A stretch of DNA of 27,280 nucleotides from CAWBRT01 sp050015355 (GTDB taxonomy: Bacteria; Acidobacteriota; Terriglobia; Terriglobales; Acidobacteriaceae): NCBI GenBank assembly GCA_050015355.1, contig JBEKBO010000058.1, positions 1 through 27,280 on the forward strand, read 5' to 3'. A program made the position numbers and the translations under genes. Below the pieces are notes generated by a model. That model made no database searches. It was not told where the DNA came from and was given only the letters and a program-made list of their open reading frames with translations. Below, in pieces: positions 6,406 through 14,395 of this stretch (position 1 is its first letter; every line of letters begins with the position of its first letter).

Positions 6406-9090
6406 CTACGATTTCAGCCCCCGGATGCGCTCGGCGACGTCGCGATGGTCGATGTTGGAAGCGTACACCTCAAGGAAACATTTCAATGCTTCTGGTTTCT
6501 GGCCGGCTGCTTCATAGGCCTGCCCCAGCTCATAATAGATGGCGGTTTTGATCTGCTCATCCGGCGCCGCCAGCAAAGCGCGTTGGTACCACTTGAAGGA
6601 GGCTTCGGGAACTCCCTTTGAAACCAGGCACTGCGCCAGCCATGTGTAGGCCTGAATAGCTTGCGAGAATGGCTGTCCCTGGTCGATGGCCTGACACACC
6701 TTTTGAAACTCCCCGATCGCTTCCTCGACCAAACCCATATCTTTGAAGGCGAGCCCGAGATTGTAGTGAGTCTCCGGGTCCAGTTCGGTCCCCGTTCCCG
6801 CCTCCATGTCCTGCTTGAATTCCTGGAACACATCCGAGAGTAGCGGATTGATGCTGTCGGCAGAAGCTTGACCTGCGGAATTGTCGGCGGCCACTGCAGG
6901 CGGGACGGTCCGCCCGGCGGGTGAGGGCGGCGTCGGGGTGGCAACGGCACGAGCCTCCACTGCTGGAGTGACCGGCGCTGGCTTTGCAGTTGACGCTGAA
7001 GGAGGTTTCGCTAGGGTGAAGTCACTCCCTAATGAGGTCTCCAACTGGCTGACGAAATCGCCAAGGTTGGAGGGAATCGCCCCGGTACCGGTTGCAGGTG
7101 TCGAGTTGCCGGCCACGCTCGCCGGCGCTGCCGCCGCGAACGTTGGCGGCTCGATTTCGATTTCCTCTACCGAAACACTGGCTGCGGGAGCCTCCGCATC
7201 GCGCTTGGCGGCAAGCTGTTGGCGAAGGGCAGGCAGCTCCGGGTTGTGAGGATCGATCTCCGAGAGATGTTGAATGGCAAATGCGGCTTCCTTCAGCAGC
7301 AACTCCGTAAGATAAAACTGAATCTCTTCGACAATTTCCCCGGCCTGATCCGAGCCAATACTCGCATCCGCATCCTCCGAGACATGCTGGGCCGAGACCT
7401 GTTCCCACTCATCGGAGAGATCGATTTCCTCCGGGGCACGGTCAACGGCGTGGCCGGTTGATCTAGAAGGACTCGGCGGCAAAACTGGGGTGTGGTCTTT
7501 GACAGCCGGAGGCTCATCAAGTTGATGCGAAGCCTCGACAACCTGGGGTTGCGCCGTTTCGGCGTCGGCTTGGGCCCGGTATTGGGCCGCCATCTCAGCG
7601 TACTCTTGCGCCTGCTCCTTCTTGCCGGAGACGGAGAGAACCTGGTTCACTTTCTCGCAGCATTGCGCGGCGTCGGCAAATCGCTGGTCGCCTGAATAGA
7701 GCGAAGCAAGCTGCTGGTTCAGGCGCAAATCGAAGGGAGCGGAGGGCAGCACGGCCTCTAAGGCGGCAATGGCCTTTTCCGATGACTTGTTGTAGTTCAC
7801 AAACAGCTCGGACTCGGCGAGCGCGGTTCGAATTTCCTCTTCCAACTCCTCCGGGTACGATTGACCGGCGGGAGTGGCTGTCCGTGCGGTGGTCTGCAAC
7901 TCTTCCTCGGCGGTTGCAGCAGGCGTTTCCAGTTTCGTCAGGAGCTGCCGATAGTTGCGCTGGTGGGTTTCATCCTGAGGCTCCAACCGCATCAACTGCT
8001 GATACGTGTTGCGGGCGTGCTCCAGATTGCCCTTCTGAACCGAAGCGTGCGCGATCAATTCCAGGATCTCGGCACTGTGGGTAGTGTCGCCTGCATTCTC
8101 CAGGAGCTTCTTCAGGCTTTCCAGCGCATCAGGATCTTCGCGCAAGGGGACGATGTAACCGTGGAGCTTTTCAACAACCTTACTGGTGAGCAAGGGGCCG
8201 GAGAATTCCGTAAAAAGCTGGAGGGCTTCGGCTACGCGGTGACTGGAGATCAGGTAGTCACAGCAGGAGGCGAGGAAATCGGGTTGAGAGAATTCGACCA
8301 GCAGCTTTTTTGCGACCGCTACTGCCTGGTCGATCCGGCCTGATTGCAGGTAAACCTTGGCCAGGAGTTGCAGGCCGGATTCGCTCGACTGCAGTGCGGG
8401 GAGGTTCTCGAGGAATTCCGCGGCTTGTGCCGGATTACCGCGCTGGAGGGCTACCCGGCCCTTAAGTTCCAGAACCTTAGGATCGTTCGGGACAATGGTG
8501 GCCAGCCGGCCCAGAGCCTGCTCGGCACCATCGAGGACACCCCGGCGGAGAGAGTTTTCCGCCAGCCGGAGCAGCAGATCGGAAGCCTGCTTGTTCCGCG
8601 AGAGGCGAAGATACAGATCAGCGAGCTTGGTTTGTAAAGCAAGATTCTCCGGGTCGAGTTCAAGAATCTTTTCGTAAAGCTGGGTTCCCTCTTCCGTGTT
8701 CCCGGAGCGCAGCAGGGAATCGGCGGCTTGCGAGTACTGCGAACGCGCATCGTTGTGGAGCCCCTGCTGCCGGTAGAGTTCCCCAAGCTTCAGAACGTAT
8801 TCCAGGTTTCCAGGATTCAGCTTCGACAGTTTCTTGTAAACCGCAATGGCTTTCACCGTAAAGCCGGTTCCCGCATAAGTCTCGGCAACTTCCTGGAAGC
8901 ACCCGGTCGCCTCTTCCACCTGGTTCACCCGGGCATAAAGATCGCCCACGGTGTTCAAGACGGTAAGATCCCGCGCGTCATTCTTGAGGATCTTCTGGTA
9001 CTCGGCAATGGCATTGCTAAGCCTGCCTTGCTGAATGTAGCGCTCGGCAGAAGCCAGAACCTTGGTCTTGTTAAATCCGAAGCCTAGCAT
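6406..9090 (-). CDS. Large tetratricopeptide-repeat protein
   Basis: An 894-residue TPR scaffold. Residues 1-400 are successive helical repeats with the TPR pattern of small and large residues (for example NAIAEYQKILKNDARDL, then VLNTVGDLYARVNQVEEAT). Residues about 460-510 carry another repeat pair. Roughly 520-740 is acidic, then Ala/Pro/Thr-rich, and looks like a flexible linker. The last 150 residues return to three TPR-like units starting at DPETHYNLGLAFKDMG. No signal peptide or enzyme motif is visible, so the protein is probably a cytosolic assembly platform. Similar proteins starting with a short LGFGFNKTKVL-like leader are common in Acidobacteria and Deltaproteobacteria (recollection). 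The partner is unknown; the small membrane protein downstream is a candidate. The ribosome site is weak. A 10-bp inverted repeat lies 40 bp upstream. Confidence 0.88.
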   Translation of the reverse strand: MLGFGFNKTKVLASAERYIQQGRLSNAIAEYQKILKNDARDLTVLNTVGDLYARVNQVEEATGCFQEVAETYAGTGFTVKAIAVYKKLSKLNPGNLEYVLKLGELYRQQGLHNDARSQYSQAADSLLRSGNTEEGTQLYEKILELDPENLALQTKLADLYLRLSRNKQASDLLLRLAENSLRRGVLDGAEQALGRLATIVPNDPKVLELKGRVALQRGNPAQAAEFLENLPALQSSESGLQLLAKVYLQSGRIDQAVAVAKKLLVEFSQPDFLASCCDYLISSHRVAEALQLFTEFSGPLLTSKVVEKLHGYIVPLREDPDALESLKKLLENAGDTTHSAEILELIAHASVQKGNLEHARNTYQQLMRLEPQDETHQRNYRQLLTKLETPAATAEEELQTTARTATPAGQSYPEELEEEIRTALAESELFVNYNKSSEKAIAALEAVLPSAPFDLRLNQQLASLYSGDQRFADAAQCCEKVNQVLSVSGKKEQAQEYAEMAAQYRAQADAETAQPQVVEASHQLDEPPAVKDHTPVLPPSPSRSTGHAVDRAPEEIDLSDEWEQVSAQHVSEDADASIGSDQAGEIVEEIQFYLTELLLKEAAFAIQHLSEIDPHNPELPALRQQLAAKRDAEAPAASVSVEEIEIEPPTFAAAAPASVAGNSTPATGTGAIPSNLGDFVSQLETSLGSDFTLAKPPSASTAKPAPVTPAVEARAVATPTPPSPAGRTVPPAVAADNSAGQASADSINPLLSDVFQEFKQDMEAGTGTELDPETHYNLGLAFKDMGLVEEAIGEFQKVCQAIDQGQPFSQAIQAYTWLAQCLVSKGVPEASFKWYQRALLAAPDEQIKTAIYYELGQAYEAAGQKPEALKCFLEVYASNIDHRDVAERIRGLKS

Positions 9091-9129
9091 TTTGTTTCAC
9101 TCGCAGGGTGCCCTGAAGCCCTGAAACAA

Positions 9130-9169
9130 GTTAGCGCGGCACTGGGCAGAGCAGCGGAACCGCGCTAAC
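9130..9169. repeat. Perfect 10-bp inverted repeat upstream of TPR gene
   Basis: GTTAGCGCGG (9130-9139) and CCGCGCTAAC (9160-9169) are exact reverse complements separated by 20 bases. The repeat sits between the divergent TPR gene (-) and the DUF2071 gene (+). It could be an operator, a transcript-level hairpin in the TPR leader or an intergenic palindromic element. Confidence 0.5.
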
Positions 9170-9389
9170 AGTATCACAATCAAGGGTGCCGTCACGCCAG
9201 AGAAAGCCGCTGACCATTTAGCGCCAACAGGTCATGTACGCACAGCGTCCCGAACGCGGAGGCGCGAATCTCATTCATCATAAATCCCATTATCGTTCTT
9301 GTCGGGGCGGTTTTCCAACTTGGGCAGGCCCGGACGAATGTCGGCGGCCAGCGGTTCACAAGCGCCACCGAATTGGCTACCCTAAAGAT

Positions 9390-10178
9390 GTGGAGACTGA
9401 TAGCGAAGTTCAAACCCGGTGGATCGGGGCGGACAGCATTCTCTACGCTACGGCGCATCGGCCGTGGCCGCTGCCGGAGCGGCAATGGGCGATGACGCAC
9501 ACCTGGCATGATCTTCTGTTCGCTCACTTTCGGGTGGAACCTGCAACTCTGCGCAGCCTCGTCCCGGAAGTGCTCACGCTTGACGTTTACCGCGACCAGG
9601 CGTGGCTATCGATCACGCCGTTCTGGATCGGCTCGCTGCGCCCGCCAGGGATTCCGCCGGTCCCGAAGCTGTCGCGCTTTCACGAATTGAATGTCCGCAC
9701 CTACGTCACTTACCGCAACAAGCCGGGGGTGTACTTCTTCAGTCTGGATGCTTCGAATCTTTCGGCGGTGTGGGGCGCCCGCATGTTTTACCGGCTGCCG
9801 TACTGGCACGCCAAAATGCGTTCGGAAGGGAAGCATGAGATCCGCTACGAAGCGCGACGGCTGCATGGACCCAAGGCCGCCGCTGGCATGCCGCAATTCC
9901 GCGCGGTTTACATGCCGGTCTCGCCGCCGCGTGCGGCGCGCCGGGGCAGCCTGGAAGAGTTTCTCACTGAGCGCTACTGTCTTTATGCCTGGAACCGCAA
10001 CAAGCTGTATCGTGCCGAGATCCATCACCTGCCATGGCCGCTGCAGGAGGCTGCGGTTCAAGTCGAACTCAACACGATGGCCGAGCCCATAGGCTTACGG
10101 CTGCCGCTTCGTCCTGATCTGGCGCACTTCTCGCGTCTGCTGAAGGTGCTGGTGTGGGCGCCGGAGAGACTGAAGTGA
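9390..10178 (+). CDS. DUF2071 / YqjF family protein
   Basis: About 262 residues of a DUF2071 (YqjF-like) protein, a family related in fold to acetoacetate decarboxylase. The conserved run starts at HRPWPLPERQW, followed by TWHDLLFAHF, AWLSITPFWI, ELNVRTYVTY and GVYFFSLDAS, all of which I recognise from the family. No biochemical function is established for it. The frame is open to an upstream start at 9234, but the first 52 residues there look like translated non-coding DNA. I therefore chose the GTG at 9390; neither start has a good ribosome site. The gene stands alone, divergent from the TPR gene and converging 13 bp from the trehalose synthase gene. The family call is firm, the start is not. 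Confidence 0.85.
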   Translation: METDSEVQTRWIGADSILYATAHRPWPLPERQWAMTHTWHDLLFAHFRVEPATLRSLVPEVLTLDVYRDQAWLSITPFWIGSLRPPGIPPVPKLSRFHELNVRTYVTYRNKPGVYFFSLDASNLSAVWGARMFYRLPYWHAKMRSEGKHEIRYEARRLHGPKAAAGMPQFRAVYMPVSPPRAARRGSLEEFLTERYCLYAWNRNKLYRAEIHHLPWPLQEAAVQVELNTMAEPIGLRLPLRPDLAHFSRLLKVLVWAPERLK

Positions 10179-10191
10179 GGCGCCCAGCCTG

Positions 10192-11553
10192 CTAGGTTTG
10201 CTCCGGGCCGGATGGATGTGCCGTGCCCAGCAGGATCTGGAACAGCAGCAGCCAGCGGCGCACGTTGCTCGTTATCAGGAAGTTTTCCTTGACATGTTCG
10301 TAGCCGTTGCGTCCCAAGCCGGCGGCAAATTCCGGATGCGTGAGCAAGTAGCGTATCTGGTAGGCCGTGCCTTCCACCGAGTGCACCAGCACTCCCGTCA
10401 ATTTGTGAATCACTTGCGTCGGGATTCCGCCGACGGCACCGGCGATCACCGGTTTTTTCTTCCACAGGGCTTCGGCCACGGTGAGCCCGAAACCCTCCTT
10501 GATCGATTTCTGTATCACGATGGTTGAGACGCGCTGCAAGGCGTTGATTTCCAGCGCCGACCACGGCGGCAGATTGAGGATGATGATGTCGGGGTCGCTG
10601 CCGGCTTCATCCTGCGCTTCCTTCAACACGACTGCGCCTTCGGGATCATCCGAAGCGCCGCCTCCGGCGAGCACGAGTTGGCAATCGACGTACTTTTTGG
10701 CGAGTTTGTAAGCCTGGATCACGCCCACGGGGTCTTTCAGCCGGTCGAAGCGCGAGATTTGCGTCACGATCGGCCGTTTACGATCGATGCCGAAGTCGTC
10801 GCAGACTTTGTTGAGATAGGACTCGTCCAGCTCCTTGTTTTTTTCCGAGAGCGCATCGATGCACGGATAGAACAGGTACTGCGGGATCGAAAGCTGGCGG
10901 GCAAAGGAAGGCGAGGAAAAGATGGCGGCATCGTACTGATCGACCATCGGCCGGAGAAATCCCCAGACGTCGGGATGCGGGTTGGACAAGTCGATGTGAC
11001 AGCGCCAGATCCATTTGCCGCGCGTGTTCTGCTTGCTGGCGATCAGGCCCGCCGGTTGCGGGTCGTGGATGACGACAATGTCTTCAGTGAACTCCATACG
11101 CTGGCGGTTCTGTTCGTTGTAGAGGAGGAATATCTCCTTGGCGTCTTTCGACAGGTTGTATTCGCCGCCGTGCAGCGCGTTGTGAAATCCCTTGGTCACT
11201 TCGAAGAAATCATTGCCGCCGGTGATGACCTCCCACTTGGTGGGAATCTCCAGTTCATTCATGAGCGGGATAAGCTGGTTCAGAATTTCCGCCACGCCGC
11301 CGCCCACCGAAGTCGAATTCACCATCTTGAGCGACTTGCCGCGCAGACGTTGCGCCAGGTAGCGCAACTCGTCGATGTAGGCCTGCCCAATGATGGGAAC
11401 GTAGTCATCCAGCTTGGGCGGAGGCGGTGGTACGGGTGGCGTCTCGCTGATGCGCGGGTGCTTGCGCCGTTCGCGGAGTGCTTCCGTGCCGGTCGCGGCG
11501 TGAGCCTCTTTGGTGGCGCTCGCGGCGGCTTTTTCCTGGATCTGGTCTTTCAT
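10192..11553 (-). CDS. treT: GT4 glycosyltransferase, trehalose synthase TreT-like
   Basis: A 453-residue retaining GT-B glycosyltransferase of family GT4. After a charged, Pro-rich N-terminal tail (1-50) come GGGVAEIL (84-91, acceptor loop), HDPQ (163-166), WRCHIDLSNP (183-192), SRFDRLKDP (267-275) and the E353-x7-E361 nucleotide-sugar motif in EGFGLTVAE. HDPQ and WRCHID are characteristic of the TreT / trehalose phosphorylase branch. TreT makes trehalose from a nucleoside-diphosphate glucose and glucose, reversibly; the phosphorylases use glucose-1-phosphate. The sequence alone does not separate the two. The gene lies 57 bp downstream of the DUF5752 gene on the same strand, which supports one transcript for trehalose metabolism or osmoprotection. 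The symbol is tentative. Confidence 0.8.
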   Translation of the reverse strand: MKDQIQEKAAASATKEAHAATGTEALRERRKHPRISETPPVPPPPPKLDDYVPIIGQAYIDELRYLAQRLRGKSLKMVNSTSVGGGVAEILNQLIPLMNELEIPTKWEVITGGNDFFEVTKGFHNALHGGEYNLSKDAKEIFLLYNEQNRQRMEFTEDIVVIHDPQPAGLIASKQNTRGKWIWRCHIDLSNPHPDVWGFLRPMVDQYDAAIFSSPSFARQLSIPQYLFYPCIDALSEKNKELDESYLNKVCDDFGIDRKRPIVTQISRFDRLKDPVGVIQAYKLAKKYVDCQLVLAGGGASDDPEGAVVLKEAQDEAGSDPDIIILNLPPWSALEINALQRVSTIVIQKSIKEGFGLTVAEALWKKKPVIAGAVGGIPTQVIHKLTGVLVHSVEGTAYQIRYLLTHPEFAAGLGRNGYEHVKENFLITSNVRRWLLLFQILLGTAHPSGPEQT

Positions 11554-11610
11554 TGCGCGCTCTTGCTCCTTGCCTCGATTTCGCTTCGCCCCAGGCGTTG
11601 CGGGGCGGCA

Positions 11611-12294
11611 CTACATTGCGAATTGGATGTCGCGGATAATCTGCCGGCGCACATCCTGAAGAGTTGAGGTGTAGATATCGATGCGGTTCAGTCTGTCCGC
11701 CAATGGTCCCAGGTCCATTTCCTTGTCCAGCCACACGGAGAAGTCGTTGGAATTCAGTTTCAAGCGCAGCCGGGCGTCGATGAAGTGATAGTGAATGCTG
11801 TTCAGGCTCACTTTTTCAAGCCCATCGGCGAACTCCTGCAAGTTGCGGGCGACAACCGTGGTGGGAATGATGATGGTGTCGGAGGCGCAAAAATAGAACG
11901 GTTCCATCGCCGCACGCTCGCGGGCGCGCGAGTTTGCCTTCAAATAATTCTCAATAATGGCGATGATGCGTTCGCGCAAAGTTGGAATCGACGTGAATTC
12001 ACGGATGTCCAACGAAGCCAGCCGCTCGGCCAGACCAATTTCGTTGCAGGCCTCGAAAGCCCAGTGGGCGAAATCGTTCGAGAACCCTTCCCTGATGAAG
12101 TGATGTTCCTGCAAAGTGCGAAAAGTGTGCTGAAAAATCGAACCATCGGAGCAGGCGCGCAATCCTTCCAGCAACTCGCCCAAGTTTCTAGCCTGCTCAC
12201 GTTCGATACGAAGCAGATGGGCGACAGTATTGAAGAAAAACGGCGACTTCGCCCAACGCTGCAATTTCCCCGACGGCAGTTGTGCAGTTGCCAC
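11611..12294 (-). CDS. DUF5752 family protein, partner of TreT-like enzyme
   Basis: About 227 residues, resembling the DUF5752 family (recognised from memory through FNTVAHLLRI near the start and HYHFIDARLRLKLNSNDFSVWLD toward the end). The protein is helical and soluble, with no catalytic motif I can name. The function is unknown, but the family is typically found beside TreT-like trehalose synthases, as here. The frame is open to a GTG at 12375, but those 27 extra codons are encoded by the long palindrome at 12325-12376. I therefore prefer the GTG at 12294, which has a GGGGGA six bases upstream. A TTG at 12264 is a further alternative. It is the likely first gene of a two-gene operon. Confidence 0.75.
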   Translation of the reverse strand: MATAQLPSGKLQRWAKSPFFFNTVAHLLRIEREQARNLGELLEGLRACSDGSIFQHTFRTLQEHHFIREGFSNDFAHWAFEACNEIGLAERLASLDIREFTSIPTLRERIIAIIENYLKANSRARERAAMEPFYFCASDTIIIPTTVVARNLQEFADGLEKVSLNSIHYHFIDARLRLKLNSNDFSVWLDKEMDLGPLADRLNRIDIYTSTLQDVRRQIIRDIQFAM

Positions 12295-12324
12295 CAGAAG
12301 TCCCCCGATCCGGCTGGGAGCGCT

Positions 12325-12376
12325 TGTGCCCCCCAGCGCCTCATGAGCGCAAAAGCGCGCCGCCCCGGGGGGCACA
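12325..12376. repeat. Long GC-rich palindrome upstream of DUF5752 gene
   Basis: TGTGCCCCCC (12325-12334) is exactly inverted at 12367-12376 (GGGGGGCACA). The 32-base interior holds a second near-palindrome around CTCATGAG (12340-12347) flanked by GCG/CGC. On the minus strand this hairpin lies in the leader of the DUF5752-treT pair, about 30 bases before the chosen start. It could block or modulate translation, or it may simply be a dispersed intergenic repeat. Confidence 0.6.
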
Positions 12377-12489
12377 CATTTGGCCCAACCAGAGTACGCG
12401 CGTTAGTTGATAACTCTTTTCATTGGATGCGGGCGGAGAATGGCCCGTTGGTCGAAGCCGGAACGATGATTGAACAGGGTCAGCAGATC

Positions 12490-12927
12490 CTAGTTGCGGG
12501 GTTCCTGTGCTCCGTCGTCGCGCGGACGGTCTGGGCGCGCTCGCGGTGGAAACAGCAAATAAGAAAGAGCGACTGCGGCGAGGATCATCCATCCCAGGCT
12601 CTCTCTCGCCGCTGCCTGCTCGACACGGATGCTGCCAAGGGGAGGGTAGAGCCTATGGGCAAAAACGATGGCCGCTACCAGCGACCCCAGAACGCTGACG
12701 ATGAGTCCGAAGCGAGCCGCCAAGACGATAAGAATGAACACGAACCCGAGTGGCACAAACAGCCGGAAGTTCGAATGGGAAAAGAGACCGGCGACAATGA
12801 AAGCTGCTGCCAGGCTGAGGAAAAGCCCAGTCAGGGTTCGCAATGCAATTACAACCTTACTCCGCAACGGAGACCACCTCGTGGTTGGCAGGAATGAAGA
12901 TAAGCGCGCTTTAGTGCTACCGCGCAC
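12490..12927 (-). CDS. DUF4118-like (KdpD-type) membrane protein
   Basis: A 145-residue membrane protein with four hydrophobic segments (about residues 27-46, 53-70, 72-90 and 112-126). The run VPLGFVFILIVLAARFG, then a helix, then a PPLGSI loop matches the DUF4118 module, which forms the four-helix membrane part of KdpD and of other histidine kinases. Here it stands alone with no kinase or PAS domain attached; the polar tail ends in a basic, Pro/Arg-rich stretch (LFPPRARPDRPRDD). The start is a GTG. Function is unknown. It is upstream of the DUF5752 gene on the same strand but separated by about 195 bp containing a strong palindrome, so cotranscription is doubtful. Confidence 0.6.
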   Translation of the reverse strand: MRGSTKARLSSFLPTTRWSPLRSKVVIALRTLTGLFLSLAAAFIVAGLFSHSNFRLFVPLGFVFILIVLAARFGLIVSVLGSLVAAIVFAHRLYPPLGSIRVEQAAARESLGWMILAAVALSYLLFPPRARPDRPRDDGAQEPRN

Positions 12928-13174
12928 GAACTAACTTAGAATGGCATAGATTCAGGGTCTCGCCGCAAAAATCGAGCGCTCGCCAGCTTACCTGGCGTTT
13001 GCCCGGCTTATGGTAAGACTCTTCGCGAAAGTGGTGGGGTCACGTCTGTGGCGGTTCGGTCCAGCAGCAATCGATTATCAGCAGTCGCTCGGGGTTTTGC
13101 TGGATTTATCTCCCGGCTATTGTCAGAATTGTGAAGGATCGGAAAGGCCCGCGTTTCTCACCGCTTCTCTGAAC

Positions 13175-14395
13175 ATGGCAAACGGAACCGAAGGGCTGTT
13201 GTTACAGCTATTTACGATATTCGTATGGGCGAAGGTGTTCGGAGAGCTGTTCGAACGCCTCTACTTGCCTGCTGTTCTGGGTGAGATCCTGGCCGGCATC
13301 ATACTCGGTCCTTACGCCACGCAGTTTGTCATCCCCTCCCCCACGGTTTATTCGATTGCTGAAATCGGCGCAATTTTTTTGCTTTTCACCGTGGGCCTGG
13401 AGACGAACCCTAAAGACCTCATCAGTGTCTCGCGTTTGTCTCTGCGGGTAGCCGTCGGCGGAGTAGCTCTTCCCTTCATCGCCGGCTTCTGGCTTCTGCG
13501 GGCCGACGGACAGCCAGTCCACGAGGCGGCATTCGTTGCCGCCGCCATGGTGGCCACCAGCGTCGGGATCACCGCCCGCGTGCTACGCGATCTGCATGTG
13601 CTGAAGCTGCGGGTGTCGCGCATCGTGCTTGGCGCGGCGGTGTTTGACGATATGCTCGGCATGATCCTGCTGGGTATCGTGGTCAGCGTGGCGACGGGCG
13701 CGGGCATCCGCTGGCTGCACCTCAGCCTGGTTATCGTGGAAGCCGCGGGTTTTGCCGTGTTCATGATCTATTTCGGTCCACGCCTGGTGCGCCGCATACG
13801 GCCCGGACTGCAACGCATGCAGACTCATGACGCTCCGCTCGTGCTGGCGCTGGCCATCTGCCTTGGTCTATCCGTGGTGGCCACCAAAATCGGCATGGCT
13901 GCCATCATCGGCGCCTTTTTCGCCGGCCTGGCATTTGCCGACTACTCGCCGGAGTGGAACCTGGAACCGCGCGCGCAGGCAATCAACCAACTGCTGGCGC
14001 CGTTTTTTTTCTTCACCATGGGATCCCGCCTGCAACTCTCGGTCTTCTCGCGAGAGGTGGTCGTTATGGGGTTGGCCATTTCCCTGCTGGCGATCATTAC
14101 CAAGATGCTAGGCTGCGGCTTGCCGCTCATCCGCGAGGGCTGGATGACGGTGCTGCGCGCGGGAGTCGGTATGACGCCGCGGGGAGAGGTCGCGCTCATC
14201 GTCGCGCTCATCGGCTTGCAGATGAACATGATCTCCCAGCGGAGCTATGCCCTGGTGATTATGATGACGGCGATCACTACCATCCTCCCGCCGCCGGTGC
14301 TGCGCATACTGTTTCGTGAAAAAACCGCCGCGCTGGCGCCCTCCGGCGAAGCCGGCAGCGAGGCGGAGGAGTCGCTACATGGCGGCATCGGATAA
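13175..14395 (+). CDS. CPA2 family cation/proton antiporter
   Basis: A 406-residue polytopic membrane protein of the monovalent cation:proton antiporter-2 (Kef/NapA-like) family. The protein has about 12 hydrophobic segments. Family landmarks are LPAVLGEILAGIILGP (31-46), ATSVGITARVL (127-137), the ion-binding Asp pair D158-D159 in VFDDMLG, and GMTPRGEVALIVA (332-344). It probably exchanges Na+ or K+ for H+ across the inner membrane. There is no RCK/TrkA-N regulatory domain, unlike KefB/KefC. I chose the ATG at 13175; an open frame extends 55 codons further upstream to 13010 but encodes an unlikely non-hydrophobic leader. The gene end overlaps the CPBP protease start by 17 bases, pointing to translational coupling. 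Confidence 0.88.
   Translation: MANGTEGLLLQLFTIFVWAKVFGELFERLYLPAVLGEILAGIILGPYATQFVIPSPTVYSIAEIGAIFLLFTVGLETNPKDLISVSRLSLRVAVGGVALPFIAGFWLLRADGQPVHEAAFVAAAMVATSVGITARVLRDLHVLKLRVSRIVLGAAVFDDMLGMILLGIVVSVATGAGIRWLHLSLVIVEAAGFAVFMIYFGPRLVRRIRPGLQRMQTHDAPLVLALAICLGLSVVATKIGMAAIIGAFFAGLAFADYSPEWNLEPRAQAINQLLAPFFFFTMGSRLQLSVFSREVVVMGLAISLLAIITKMLGCGLPLIREGWMTVLRAGVGMTPRGEVALIVALIGLQMNMISQRSYALVIMMTAITTILPPPVLRILFREKTAALAPSGEAGSEAEESLHGGIG

Noticed and set aside
11785..12897. 370-codon plus-strand frame over DUF5752 and the DUF4118-like gene
   Set aside because: It crosses the palindrome and two coherent minus-strand genes and has no recognisable domain.
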